From an uncultured bacterium (GTDB lineage Bacteria > Vulcanimicrobiota > CADAWZ01): a stretch of 32,366 nt of DNA. The notes beneath the pieces were generated by a model, which saw only the letters and a program-made list of their open reading frames with translations, had not been told where the DNA came from and did no database searches. Positions 7,601 to 15,537 of this stretch are shown piece by piece. The DNA lies in contig CASEKF010000060.1 in NCBI GenBank assembly GCA_949288455.1, positions 1-32,366 on the forward strand. The letters run 5' to 3'. How positions within the stretch are numbered: position 1 is the first letter of the stretch; every line of letters starts with the position of its first letter. Made by a program: the position numbers and the translations under genes.

Positions 7601-10411
7601 TTTCAATTTAGACGCGGGGATATCTCTATTTTTTATATAATTTGCTCCCGATATCTTAACGGTGAATTTAGGCTTTTTCGTCTTAGCCGCGACAGGATTC
7701 CAAAGCGACAAATCTATGGGAAGCCCTAAAGACGCCAAACGCGACAGTAAAAGCGCCAAATCCATTAAAGAACTTCTTCTGCCGTTAGAACTATCTGCAG
7801 ATAAAGCTTCAAAATCGTCTTTATCGCTCAATATATTTTTTACCAGCCCTGAAATTTTACAACCCGGCCCTACCTCGATGAAAAGCCTGACTCCGTCGTT
7901 ATACATATTAGAAATTTCATCGTGGAAAAGAACCGAATTGGTCATATGCTCAGCTAAAAGATTATGTTCCAAACCTTCTACGTAAGGTTTAGCCGTCAAA
8001 TTTGAATACGCTTGAATATCGGACGGATAAAACGTCACTTTTGCGACTCTATCGGCAAACGGCCGAGCGGCTCCTGCGATAAGCTCGCTATGGAAAGCGG
8101 CCGACACCTTTAAACGCTTCGCCGCGATTCCGCGTTTACTTAAAACGGTTATCGCTTTCTCTATGCCGGCGACGTCTCCCGAGAGAACCATTTGGCGAGG
8201 AGCGTTTCTATTAGCTATTTTCAAATTTAAATTTTCTTCTCTTAATATTTTATCCAGAGACTCGAAGTCGCTCATCACGGCGCACATAGCGCCGTCTGAG
8301 GCGTTTTCGGAAGCCATTAAAGTCCCTCTTAGAACCGATAGTTCAGCAAAAACTTCAGGCGTGATTTTTCCGCTAAAACATAAAGCCGCAAGTTCGCCGT
8401 AACTATGACCCGCGACGGCCGAAGGAACGACTCCAAGATCTAAAAGCGTTAAAGCGGAAGCTAAAGAGACGGCTCCTAAAGCAGGCTGAGCGTTCTTTGT
8501 CTCCGTTAAAACGGCTGATTTTCTCTCGGGTGATTCATAGCCGGGCAAAGGATAAATAATATCTGACAATTTAGAAGAATGCAAATTAGAATAAGCCTTC
8601 TCCATAAGATCCAGGGAATATATAAACTCAGGGAAAAGGCATGCGGAGTCTCTCATCATACCGACATATTGAGAACCTTGTCCCGGAAATAGAAAAGCTA
8701 TATTTCCCGAGCGTTTCCTATCCGAGAAAAAGATGCCTTCTGAAAACGGAGAGCTTTTTTCTTCTAAAACTGCGTTTTCCAAACGTTGCTTTAAAGATAC
8801 AAAATCAAAATTATTCGACGAAACCGCCGCCGCAACTAAATATTTTTTACTTGAGTCGAAAGTTTGCCTCGATTCAAATGCAAATTTTGAAAACTCCTCC
8901 CAAGATTTACCTTCGATTGAACGAATAGCCTTGATAATTTCAGATTTTGAATCTGAAGAGAACGAGATAATCTGCACGTCGTCGTTCCAATCAATCTCCT
9001 GCTTTCGCGACGAGGCTTCCTCAAGCACGCAATGAAAATCGCTGCCGCCAAAACCAAACGCGCTGACTCCCGCTCTTCTAGGATATTTATTATCAGAGAT
9101 CCATGGTCTCGCTTTATCATTTAAATAAAAACGGCTATTTTTATCTCTCAATCCCGCGAGAGCCGGTTCTGATATTAAAGTAGGAGGTATTAATTTATAA
9201 TACAGGGATAACGCCGCTTTAATAATGCCTGCGACTCCCGCCGCCGCTTTACAATGGCCAATCTGAGCTTTTACGCTTCCGAGAGCGCACTTTTTTTTGC
9301 CGTCTTCGCCGGAGCCGAACACGGCGTTAAGAGATTTAAGCTCAATTCCGTCTCCGACTTTAGTCCCGGTTCCATGCGCTTCAATCATATCTACTGTGTA
9401 CGGACTTATTCCGGATTGCGCGTAAGCGCGTTCGATAGCTTTTACCTGACCTTTTGACTGAGGCGCGAAAACTGCCGCTCCCCTACCGTCGCTGGCAGCT
9501 CCTATGCCTCTTATAACCGCATAAATTCGGTCTCCGTCTTTTAAGGCGTCTTCATATCTCTTTAAAAGCAAAATACCTACGCCTTCGCCCAAACAAGTGC
9601 CGTCTCCGTTTTCCGAGAAAGGCTTTGCCGTTCCTTCGGAAGACATAGCCGGAGTTTTGCTGAAACACATATACATAAAAATATCGCTGAAAGTATCTGC
9701 CCCTCCGGTTAGCATCATATCGGCTCTATGCGAAATAAGCTCGGTATAAGCCATATTGACTGCGCCTAAAGAACTTGCGCAGGCCGCGTCTATAGCGCAG
9801 TTAATCCCGCCCAGATCAAAATGATTGGCGATTCTTCCCGCAGCTACGTTGCCGAGAAGTCCCGGAAAGGATTGTTCTTGCCATTCAGGATATTTAGAAG
9901 CGATTCTTTTTACTACGTCGTCCGCTAAAGCTTCATCGCCTCCGGCGTCTAAAACGGCTTGTTTCCATATCGGATATCCCAATCTCGCTCCAAGTTCAAT
10001 AGCGAGTTTCTGAGCTCCGGTTATGCCTAAGATAACTCCGGCGCTCTCTTTAGGAAAATTTTTTCCTCCTTGACCGTATCCTCCGTCTTCAAGAGCGGCT
10101 TTAGCGGCCAATAAAGATAAAATATGAGAAGAATCGATTGCCTCTAACGAATTGGGAGCTATTCCAAACTCCATAGGATCGAAATCTACGGGCTTTATAA
10201 AACCTCCGGTTTTTCCGTAAGTTTTATCCGGAATTTTAGGATCCTTATCGTAATAATCGTTTATATTCCAATGCGTTTCGGGAATTTCTCTTATTGCGCT
10301 TTGACCGCATTTTATCATAGACCAATATTTTTTTGTATTCTCACTATCAGGAAAGATAGCTCCTATTCCTATGATTGCCACATTGCCCGAAACGTCGTTT
10401 GAATAGTTCAT
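4607..10411 (-). CDS. Single-chain iterative polyketide/fatty acid synthase, KS-AT-ACP-KR-DH
   Basis: 1934 aa. Domains in order: ketosynthase (about 8-465) with Cys211 in DAACASS, His346 in EAHGTGT and His386 in GHCKAA. Acyltransferase (about 565-860) with PGQGSQ, GHSYGE (Ser670) and His774. Linker with a possible coiled coil (about 940-1010). One acyl carrier protein with LGIDSIKKVEI (Ser1117 for the phosphopantetheine arm). Ketoreductase with an N-terminal structural half (about 1190-1370), NADPH motif GGGRGV (1387-1392), serines 1559-1561, Tyr1573 and Asn1577. Double-hotdog dehydratase with His1676 and Asp1846 (DCAFQ). The KS start and the ACP motif are typical of PfaA-type PUFA synthases and related enediyne and heterocyst-glycolipid synthases. 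All catalytic residues seem intact, so it likely builds a hydroxylated or polyene chain iteratively. There is no ER, TE or PPTase domain, and none is encoded in the window, so those would act in trans. The SD AAGGAG lies 14 bases before ATG, which is long. Product unknown. Confidence 0.93.
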   Translation of the reverse strand: MNYSNDVSGNVAIIGIGAIFPDSENTKKYWSMIKCGQSAIREIPETHWNINDYYDKDPKIPDKTYGKTGGFIKPVDFDPMEFGIAPNSLEAIDSSHILSLLAAKAALEDGGYGQGGKNFPKESAGVILGITGAQKLAIELGARLGYPIWKQAVLDAGGDEALADDVVKRIASKYPEWQEQSFPGLLGNVAAGRIANHFDLGGINCAIDAACASSLGAVNMAYTELISHRADMMLTGGADTFSDIFMYMCFSKTPAMSSEGTAKPFSENGDGTCLGEGVGILLLKRYEDALKDGDRIYAVIRGIGAASDGRGAAVFAPQSKGQVKAIERAYAQSGISPYTVDMIEAHGTGTKVGDGIELKSLNAVFGSGEDGKKKCALGSVKAQIGHCKAAAGVAGIIKAALSLYYKLIPPTLISEPALAGLRDKNSRFYLNDKARPWISDNKYPRRAGVSAFGFGGSDFHCVLEEASSRKQEIDWNDDVQIISFSSDSKSEIIKAIRSIEGKSWEEFSKFAFESRQTFDSSKKYLVAAAVSSNNFDFVSLKQRLENAVLEEKSSPFSEGIFFSDRKRSGNIAFLFPGQGSQYVGMMRDSACLFPEFIYSLDLMEKAYSNLHSSKLSDIIYPLPGYESPERKSAVLTETKNAQPALGAVSLASALTLLDLGVVPSAVAGHSYGELAALCFSGKITPEVFAELSVLRGTLMASENASDGAMCAVMSDFESLDKILREENLNLKIANRNAPRQMVLSGDVAGIEKAITVLSKRGIAAKRLKVSAAFHSELIAGAARPFADRVAKVTFYPSDIQAYSNLTAKPYVEGLEHNLLAEHMTNSVLFHDEISNMYNDGVRLFIEVGPGCKISGLVKNILSDKDDFEALSADSSNGRRSSLMDLALLLSRLASLGLPIDLSLWNPVAAKTKKPKFTVKISGANYIKNRDIPASKLKYRDVRFYEKVLSEKRISDDKISKDISNAASQFVSSKENSLAKAIEAMYLQTAELHRQFLENQRIVLDSLRVALNISGNAPVSSAAKAEPHVPRSESEQRLPSVSIIESDTSETANYKSETGFLNILPSSESKRRSSNADNSSGDSSLFGVLVKVISDKTGYPSEMLSAEMDLESDLGIDSIKKVEIFSSLKDLLPGMPSVSASDMGSIRTVGEAVSFIRGGISDFSASDDSSENSRAGISFPETSDYSTLSMMKLSLDLKGESKIRNFAGVHIVSDKGKSASIIKIGFEALGYHPSVGTLDSIPKDIDFLVIAGEEAETDVSFIERAFCVVKEFLKSGGKGLASVSFMDGAFGLTGNIREPNQGGLAGLIKTAALEFPSVFMRAIDFDPDLMGNKSKLKTLAYELLAEGPIEVAVSKDGVKSLNISKTHMPNLSVPKDLFASGDVIIATGGGRGVTAFCLCELLKALPEGKRPSVVLVGRTDILKEEPEYTKQIDSEIEIRRVLTRYEPASRPAETGGKAREILASREIKKTMSSIRKTGVKCSYVRADVRNVDYLDKITKEAERLGSVVGFIHGAGIIKDKLLADKTLDEFSSVLRTKVDGAEQLLRILGQKELKLIAFFSSSTARFGRKGQIDYCAANEILNKLARKEKFTRPDCVVKSFNWGPWDGGMVDAGLKKLFASEGVGVIPLASGARLMADEILFGDEEVEKVVLAKLDTSVEPAFKKELSISEFPVLKDHVIDAKAVMPLALSAELLMEGALAANPGYFFIGYDDMRVHAPIKLEKNQKLLCGVFVSEREKTDGRICLYSELKTLNKSGNWELKVSASIILSSSKPAVKLACLESIAGGEFKGDDLYSGLFHGKALQGIKNVIGFSEKGIELKAVTAPKPAEWILHPKRSGWVSDPLISDCAFQAIILWTLKYNSAPSLPAYVKSFRQYSRISEKEIRIAVFVKSSANNIVVSDIFFKNSKGDLVAEMLGCECVVYENLKKTFLANKL

Positions 10412-10539
10412 ACCTATATCCCGAACTCCTTATAATATTTGTGTTATATTGCGATGTTTTTCGCAAAACAAAAAAATAAAAAAATTAAAGACGATCTCCT
10501 TGTTTAAAAGTTGCTAAAGAGAACATCTTTAGAAGTAAA

Positions 10540-10563
10540 TTTCTATTTAAGTTTCTATTTAAA
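10540..10563 (-). repeat. Two 12-bp direct repeats just downstream of the synthase promoter
   Basis: Two tandem copies, TTTCTATTTAAG (10540-10551) and TTTCTATTTAAA (10552-10563) on the plus strand, differ only in the last base. They lie immediately downstream of the predicted start of synthase transcription, a position where a bound protein could block initiation. A related sequence, TAAATAGAAACT, occurs once more in the same intergenic region near 10838, in the other orientation. An operator role is inference. Confidence 0.45.
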
Positions 10564-10573
10564 TATTTTTAAC

Positions 10574-10602
10574 ATAATACTCGTATAATACTATTCTATC
10601 AA
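10574..10602 (-). promoter_or_regulatory. Candidate sigma70-type promoter of the synthase gene
   Basis: On the minus strand, TTGATA (10602-10597), a 17-base spacer and TATTAT (10579-10574). It predicts a 5' leader of about 155 nt before the synthase ATG. The surrounding sequence is AT-rich, so chance matches are possible. Confidence 0.5.
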
Positions 10603-11092
10603 CTAAAAAAAAAAACCTTCAATAAAACGGCCGCAAGAATCCAAAAGATAAAAATAAAGATTTTAAATAAAAATCGAGACTTACGCGACGGATAAACATA
10701 CAAGCTTCAAAGAATACGCAAATTCTTAACATGCGTTAAAAAGCTTACATAAAAGGAAAGGATTAATATAAAAATTATAGAAGTATAAGACAAAAGCTCT
10801 TCGCGGATAAAACTCTCATAAATCGCAGTTTGACGGCTAAATAGAAACTAGAACGTTTTTAACTTCGAAGCGTAAAGCGAACGGAACGACGTCTAAAGTT
10901 AAAGATAAGTTTTAAAAAGCGAGTCAGGTCGCAGACTAAAAAACCGCGCTTGAGCGTATATTTTTCCAACAATCCGCGGTATACGCGGAAGCGACTTGCT
11001 TTTCAACGAATAAAACTTTTATGTTTTTGCCGTTAATATGCTAAAGCTAGTCAGATTATATTAAAGAATAACACTATACGGAGGCTTTTTTT

Positions 11093-12175
11093 ATGACAAG
11101 ACGCGTTTTCAATTTTAATCCCGGTCCGGCAACTCTGCCTTTCGAGGTAATACGGCAAGCTTCTCAAGCCGTTTTGGAATACGACGGGCAAGGAATGTCT
11201 CTGATTGAAATGAGCCATAGAAGCAAACAATACGATAAGATAAATGCGGAAGCCGAAGCCGATATGAAGAAAATTATGGGTCTCGGAGACGACTACCGAG
11301 TTCTCTTTATGGGAGGCGGAGCAAGTTTACAATTTTCTATGGTTCCGATGAATTTTCTTCGCCAAGGACAGACGGCAGATTATGTAAATACCGGCGCTTG
11401 GGCTTCCAAAGCTATAAAGGAAGCGAAAAAAGAAGGAAGCGTCAACGTAGCGGCTTCTTCGGAAGACAGACAATTCGCATATATTCCCAAAACTTTTAAC
11501 TTTACAAAAGACGCCTCATACGTTCATGTAACTTCCAATAATACCATCTATGGCACGGAATGGCAGACTTATCCCGAAACCAACGGAGTTCCGTTGATAG
11601 TCGATATGTCTTCAGACATACTCTCAAGAAAACTCGATTACTCCAAATTCGACTTGATTTACGCTGGAGCTCAAAAAAATCTAGGCCCGGCCGGCGTAAC
11701 TATCATAATAGCAAAAAAAGATTTTATAGACTCGGCTAACGACAATCTGCCTACTATGCTTTCCTATAAAACGCATGCGGCGAAAAATTCCCTCTTCAAT
11801 ACTCCTCCCGTATTTCCCGTTTACGTAGTCGGTCTGGTTCTAAAATGGATTTTAGAGAAAGGCGGTCTTGACGCTATTGAAAAAATAAATACGGAAAAAG
11901 CTAAGCTTCTTTACGATATGATAGACGCCAATATCGACTTCTATTCTCCCAACGTAGATAAAGACAGCAGATCCAAGATGAACGTAACGTTCAGGCTCGT
12001 CAATAGAGATCTTGAGGCTAAATTCGTAGAAGAAGCTAAAGCTCAGGATCTTATAGGTCTTAAGGGACATAGAGACGCCGGAGGTATCAGAGCGTCTTTA
12101 TACAATGCCCTGCCGCTTGAAGGCGTCAAAAAATTAACGGAATTTATGGAACAATTCAAAAAAGATAACAAATAA
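11093..12175 (+). CDS. serC: Phosphoserine aminotransferase
   Basis: 360 aa, the usual length. It converts 3-phosphohydroxypyruvate and glutamate to phosphoserine and 2-oxoglutarate in serine synthesis, and in many bacteria also acts in the pyridoxal phosphate pathway. The N-terminus FNFNPGPATLP is characteristic. The PLP lysine is Lys195 in AGAQKNLGPAG, and GGGASLQF (74-81) binds cofactor phosphate. A GGAGG ribosome binding site sits eight bases before ATG. serA and serB are not in the window. A hairpin with a T-rich tail follows before the next plus-strand gene. Confidence 0.97.
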   Translation: MTRRVFNFNPGPATLPFEVIRQASQAVLEYDGQGMSLIEMSHRSKQYDKINAEAEADMKKIMGLGDDYRVLFMGGGASLQFSMVPMNFLRQGQTADYVNTGAWASKAIKEAKKEGSVNVAASSEDRQFAYIPKTFNFTKDASYVHVTSNNTIYGTEWQTYPETNGVPLIVDMSSDILSRKLDYSKFDLIYAGAQKNLGPAGVTIIIAKKDFIDSANDNLPTMLSYKTHAAKNSLFNTPPVFPVYVVGLVLKWILEKGGLDAIEKINTEKAKLLYDMIDANIDFYSPNVDKDSRSKMNVTFRLVNRDLEAKFVEEAKAQDLIGLKGHRDAGGIRASLYNALPLEGVKKLTEFMEQFKKDNK

Positions 12176-12190
12176 CTTTTAACGCATATA

Positions 12191-12228
12191 GGGCTGCGGA
12201 GCAGATAAAACGTATCGACCCGCAGCTC
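12191..12228 (+). terminator. Hairpin with T-rich tail after serC
   Basis: Arms GGGCTGCGG (12191-12199) and CCGCAGCTC (12220-12228) pair with one G-U and are followed by TTTTCTT. It probably ends most serC transcripts or reduces read-through into panE, whose ribosome binding site is only about 30 bases further on. Confidence 0.7.
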
Positions 12229-12270
12229 TTTTCTTATAAATAAGAGCTTAAAGATACGAGGAGGGAAGCT

Positions 12271-13311
12271 TTGAGAATACTTATAATCGGAGCGGGAGCG
12301 ATAGGAACTATGCTGGGAACCGCGCTGAGCAAAAACAACGAAATCGTTTTTTATATAAGAGAATCTAAAATAGAACAATTTAAAAAAAGCGAATTAACGG
12401 TCAATTTTGGAAACGACATAAAAAAGCTTTCGAATCCTCAAGCCATATCGTCGTTTAGTCAAATACAAAATCCTTTTGATCTTGCAATCTTATCGGTCAA
12501 ATCCTATAATACCGACGAAATACTAGAAGATTTAGATACAAAAGCTTTTAATTTAATAACGACTTGTCAGAACGGAATCGGCAACGAGGAAAAGCTTATA
12601 AACAAATACGGAGCCGATAAAGTCGTATCTTCCGTTATTACGCTTCCGGCGGCTAAAAATCAAGACGGCAGCGTATCGGTAACTAATTTAAAAGGAGGAA
12701 TTTCATTCGGAAAAACGTCAGATAAAATACGATTGGACAAAATCGCCGATATTTTTTCAGAAGCGGGATTTAAAACGTCTATATGCGACAATTACGCCGA
12801 TATGAAATGGTCAAAAGTTCTCCTTAATATGAATTCAAACGCTCTATCGGCTATAACTTCTATGACTATGGAGGAACTGTTTAAATCTTCTTCGGCAGTA
12901 TCTGTAGAAAAAAAATTATTCAAGGAAGCTTTATGCCTTTTAAATAAAAACAATATAAAAACGGTGGATCTGCCCGGATACCCGGTAAAGGCTATGTGCA
13001 TAATGTACGATTATTTGCCGGAAAAAGCCATATCGGCCATAATGCTTATCTCAGGCAAGGCTAAATCAAGAGGCAAAAAAATGCCTTCGCTTTATATAGA
13101 CATAGAGCAAGGAAAAAAAAATTCAGAAATAGACGTAGTAAACGGAGCAATTAAAGTTTTAGGAGAAAGAACCGGAGAAAAAACTCCTTTCAATTCTTTT
13201 ATTTGCAATTTGCTTCATTCTATTTTAGAAGGTAAAATTCCACGAAATAAATATAGAAACAACCCAAAACTGCTGCTTGAAGATATGCTGTCTCAAACAG
13301 GCAGAGAATAA
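12271..13311 (+). CDS. panE: 2-dehydropantoate 2-reductase (ketopantoate reductase)
   Basis: 346 aa, starting with TTG behind a strong AGGAGGG ribosome binding site; no ATG is better placed. It would reduce ketopantoate to pantoate with NADPH in pantothenate/CoA synthesis. It has an N-terminal Rossmann motif GAGAIG (7-12), the family segment CQNGIGNEE (99-107), and WSKVLLNMNSNAL with candidate catalytic Lys182 and following asparagines. It is slightly longer than the usual ~300 aa. Paralogues in this family act on other 2-oxo acids, so the exact substrate is not certain. It converges on tatD, 11 bases away. Confidence 0.88.
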   Translation: MRILIIGAGAIGTMLGTALSKNNEIVFYIRESKIEQFKKSELTVNFGNDIKKLSNPQAISSFSQIQNPFDLAILSVKSYNTDEILEDLDTKAFNLITTCQNGIGNEEKLINKYGADKVVSSVITLPAAKNQDGSVSVTNLKGGISFGKTSDKIRLDKIADIFSEAGFKTSICDNYADMKWSKVLLNMNSNALSAITSMTMEELFKSSSAVSVEKKLFKEALCLLNKNNIKTVDLPGYPVKAMCIMYDYLPEKAISAIMLISGKAKSRGKKMPSLYIDIEQGKKNSEIDVVNGAIKVLGERTGEKTPFNSFICNLLHSILEGKIPRNKYRNNPKLLLEDMLSQTGRE

Positions 13312-13322
13312 AGAGCGCATCA

Positions 13323-14081
13323 TTATATGTTAAACAGTTTTTCTGCGTTATGTAAAACGGCATAAGCTAAATTTTCTACGGATACACGCTTAATTTCCGC
13401 CAATTTAGCGGCTATCAAAGGAATAAACGAAGGCTCGTTTCTCTTTCCTCTGTTAGGAACAGGAGCCATATACGGCCCGTCCGTTTCGCACAATAATCTG
13501 TCAATAGGAACGTAAGCGACGGCGTCTCTTATCTGATCCGCTTTTTTAAACGTTACGCTTCCGGTAAACCCTATGTAAAACCCTAAATCAAGAAAAAGTT
13601 TAACTTCTTCTCTTCCGTAACTGAAGCAATGAATAACTCCTTCGGAAGAACGCTCTGATTTTAAAATATCCAAAGTTTCCAAAAAGCATTCCCTAGAGTG
13701 AACAATAACAGGTTTTCGTATTTTTTTAGCTATAAAAAGTTGTTCGGCAAATGTTTTTTTCTGAATATCTTTAGGGCTGAAATTATAATGAAAATCAAGT
13801 CCAATCTCGCCTACGGCGACGACTTTTTTATCCGCAGCCAATTTTTCCAACCGGCGCAAATCCTCGTTTGAAGACCGAGCGGAATCGTGAGGATGAATTC
13901 CGCACGCGGCGTAAATGGCATCGTAATTGCGGGCCGCTTCCAACGCTTTTTCGGACGAGCGTAAATCGGAGCCGGGAACGATAATTTTCATAACTTTATT
14001 TTCAAAAGCCCGCTCTAAAACCAGGTTAAAATCAGAATTAAATTCTTTGTCGCATAAATGACAATGAGTATCTATAAACAT
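13323..14081 (-). CDS. tatD: TatD-family metal-dependent hydrolase/DNase
   Basis: 252 aa. A TIM-barrel amidohydrolase-type nuclease. Visible metal ligands and motifs are DTHCH (His6, His8), GEIGLDF (Glu92), IVHSRE (His128), VIHCFSYG (His151) and CETDGPY (Asp201). Length and motifs fit the YcfH/TatD group, 3'-5' exonucleases or quality-control DNases. It is transcribed away from the palindrome-containing gap at its 5' side. The ribosome binding site is weak (GGCGGA). Confidence 0.93.
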   Translation of the reverse strand: MFIDTHCHLCDKEFNSDFNLVLERAFENKVMKIIVPGSDLRSSEKALEAARNYDAIYAACGIHPHDSARSSNEDLRRLEKLAADKKVVAVGEIGLDFHYNFSPKDIQKKTFAEQLFIAKKIRKPVIVHSRECFLETLDILKSERSSEGVIHCFSYGREEVKLFLDLGFYIGFTGSVTFKKADQIRDAVAYVPIDRLLCETDGPYMAPVPNRGKRNEPSFIPLIAAKLAEIKRVSVENLAYAVLHNAEKLFNI

Positions 14082-14263
14082 CTTGATAACATCCGCCCGT
14101 TAATAATTAATTTGCAATCTATTTTCACTTTAAAATATCTCTAGCGGAGAATATAAGACAACTCCAAGGACAAGCGGCGCGAAAAAGTTTTCTCCAGAAT
14201 AAAAAAATCAACTTATTCAAATTAACCGCAAAGTCTTAAATTTTGCGCTATTATAAATTGATT

Positions 14264-14333
14264 TATGAAACAAATAACTATGTAAAGAGATATTAAAATT
14301 TTAATATCTCTTTACATAGTTATTTGTTTCATA
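14264..14333. repeat. 70-bp perfect palindrome with no spacer
   Basis: The two arms, 14264-14298 and 14299-14333, are exact reverse complements over 35 bases, with the centre at AAAATTTT. The arm reads from the centre TTTTAATATCTCTTTACATA and continues through TTATTTG to TTTCATA. It lies between the tatD start and the aldolase terminator. The rest of the 348-bp gap 14082-14429 contains no gene that I can see. Such a structure can extrude as a cruciform or fold as RNA, and in metagenomic data can also be a fold-back artefact. Confidence 0.9.
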
Positions 14334-14345
14334 GTTTTTAAAGAC

Positions 14346-14403
14346 ATGCGGAAAACGCGACGCGCTGAGGGCTAGCCGGCAAACGGATTCACGCTTCCCG
14401 CAT
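14346..14403 (-). terminator. Hairpin terminator after the aldolase gene
   Basis: ATGCGGAAAACG (14346-14357) pairs with CGCTTCCCGCAT (14392-14403) over 12 positions, two of them G-U. Read on the minus strand the stem is followed by GTCTTT, a weak T-tract. It lies about 27 bases beyond the aldolase stop and is followed directly by the 70-bp palindrome. Confidence 0.55.
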
Positions 14404-14429
14404 TTTAGCCGTTTTAAAGCATTGTGCCT

Positions 14430-15425
14430 TTATTTCATATTAGAAATTTCCAAACCGTGTCCGGAGGAAGCCAACACTTCCGTATTTTTACGAATAATCA
14501 TCTTAATAAGCTCTTCTCTAGCGGGTCCGAGATATTTTCGAGGATCGAATTCAGAAGGCTTTTCAGCGAAAATTTTTCTTATCATAGCGGTCATTACCAA
14601 TCTGCCGTCGCTATCGATATTAACTTTACATACGGCTCCCGACGCGGCTTTTCTGATCTGGTCTTCAGGAACTCCAACGGCGTCTTCCATCTTGCCGCCG
14701 AACTTGTTAATTATCGCTACGTACTCCGGCAAAACTGACGAAGCTCCATGAAGCACTATAGGAAACCCCGGGAGTCTTTTCGCGACTTCGTCTAGTATGT
14801 CAAGACGAAGTTGAGGCGGAGGATCTCCGGGTTTAACTTTAAATTTATAAGCTCCGTGAGAAGTGCCTATAGAAATAGCCAAACTATCGACTCCAGTTCT
14901 GGAAACAAATTCCTCCACTTCTTCCGGCTTAGTATAATGGCTTAATTCATGCGAAACCTCGTCCTCTATACCGGCTAAAACTCCAAGCTCTCCTTCGACG
15001 GTTACGTCATGTTCATGAGCGTACTCCACCACTTGTTTAGTAAGGGCAATATTATCTTCAAACGATTTGGAACTGCCGTCTATCATAACGGACGAAAAGC
15101 CTGTGTCTATACAAGATTTGGCAATTTCAAAACTATCGCCATGATCGAGATGCAAAACTATAGGTATCTTCGAGCCCAGATCGTTTCTGGCCATTTCTAC
15201 GGCGCCTCTGGCCATATTGCGGAGAAGCGTCTGATTAGCGTATTCTCGGGCTCCTTTAGAGACTTGAAGTATAACCGGCGAATCGCTTTCGGCGCAGCCT
15301 CTTATAATCGCCTGTATCTGTTCCATATTGTTAAAGTTGTATCCCGGAACGGCGAAACCTCCGTCTATAGCTTTTTTAAACATATTACGGCTATTTACAA
15401 GCCCTAATTCTTTATAGTTTACCAT
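14430..15425 (-). CDS. fba: Class II fructose-bisphosphate aldolase
   Basis: 331 aa. A zinc-dependent aldolase interconverting fructose 1,6-bisphosphate with glyceraldehyde 3-phosphate and dihydroxyacetone phosphate in glycolysis/gluconeogenesis. Family landmarks are HLDHGDSFE (His92, catalytic Asp94, zinc His95), VEGELG (Glu144), GTSHGAYKF (zinc His190), VLHGASS (zinc His226) and NIDSD near the C-terminus. The length agrees with the family. Tagatose-bisphosphate aldolases are close relatives, but no sugar-degradation genes lie nearby. It lies 112 bases downstream of butyrate kinase on the same strand and is probably co-transcribed from the promoter ahead of that gene. Confidence 0.94.
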   Translation of the reverse strand: MVNYKELGLVNSRNMFKKAIDGGFAVPGYNFNNMEQIQAIIRGCAESDSPVILQVSKGAREYANQTLLRNMARGAVEMARNDLGSKIPIVLHLDHGDSFEIAKSCIDTGFSSVMIDGSSKSFEDNIALTKQVVEYAHEHDVTVEGELGVLAGIEDEVSHELSHYTKPEEVEEFVSRTGVDSLAISIGTSHGAYKFKVKPGDPPPQLRLDILDEVAKRLPGFPIVLHGASSVLPEYVAIINKFGGKMEDAVGVPEDQIRKAASGAVCKVNIDSDGRLVMTAMIRKIFAEKPSEFDPRKYLGPAREELIKMIIRKNTEVLASSGHGLEISNMK

Positions 15426-15537
15426 TAAAAAACGCCTCTTTTCCTATAAAATTAAGAAATAAATAATTATAATCCGGATCAATCGCGTTAATCTGGAAAT
15501 ATTTCTACAAACCTTCGCGTTTTCCTGTCCATAAAAA

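Larger units (their letters stand above)
10412..11092. other. Long divergent intergenic region between the synthase gene and serC
   Basis: 681 bases with no convincing open reading frame in either direction. It holds the synthase promoter and repeats described separately. On the minus strand there is a set of alternative hairpins: CCGCG (10988-10984) can pair with CGCGG within 10979-10974, or that CCGCGG can pair with CGCGG (10948-10944), which is followed directly by TTTTTT (10943-10938). The second pairing looks like a terminator and the first like an antiterminator. Larger imperfect arms, AAAAGCGAGTC (10915-10925) and GACTTGCTTTT (10994-11004), enclose the set. It could be a small RNA or an attenuated leader. 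I see no match to tmRNA, SRP RNA or RNase P RNA. Confidence 0.35.

Noticed and set aside
5292-8402. Several plus-strand open frames of 78-134 codons inside the synthase gene
   Set aside because: They lie antisense to an intact 1934-aa gene with complete domain motifs, have no ribosome binding sites of note and show only low-complexity Ser/Lys-rich composition.
4607-10411. Naming the synthase pfaA
   Set aside because: It has one ACP, and no pfaB, pfaC or pfaD is present in the window; the product class cannot be fixed from domain order alone.
10915-11004. SRP RNA (GTCAGGTC seen) in the synthase-serC gap
   Set aside because: The conserved GGAAGCAG-type loop and the asymmetric loop of SRP helix 8 are missing, so only the general hairpin shape remains.
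14264-14333. Insertion sequence ends or attachment site
   Set aside because: There is no transposase or integrase frame, no flanking target duplication and no internal segment between the arms.
15009-15407. 132-codon plus-strand frame over the aldolase gene
   Set aside because: It is antisense to a well-conserved metabolic gene and has no recognisable domain.
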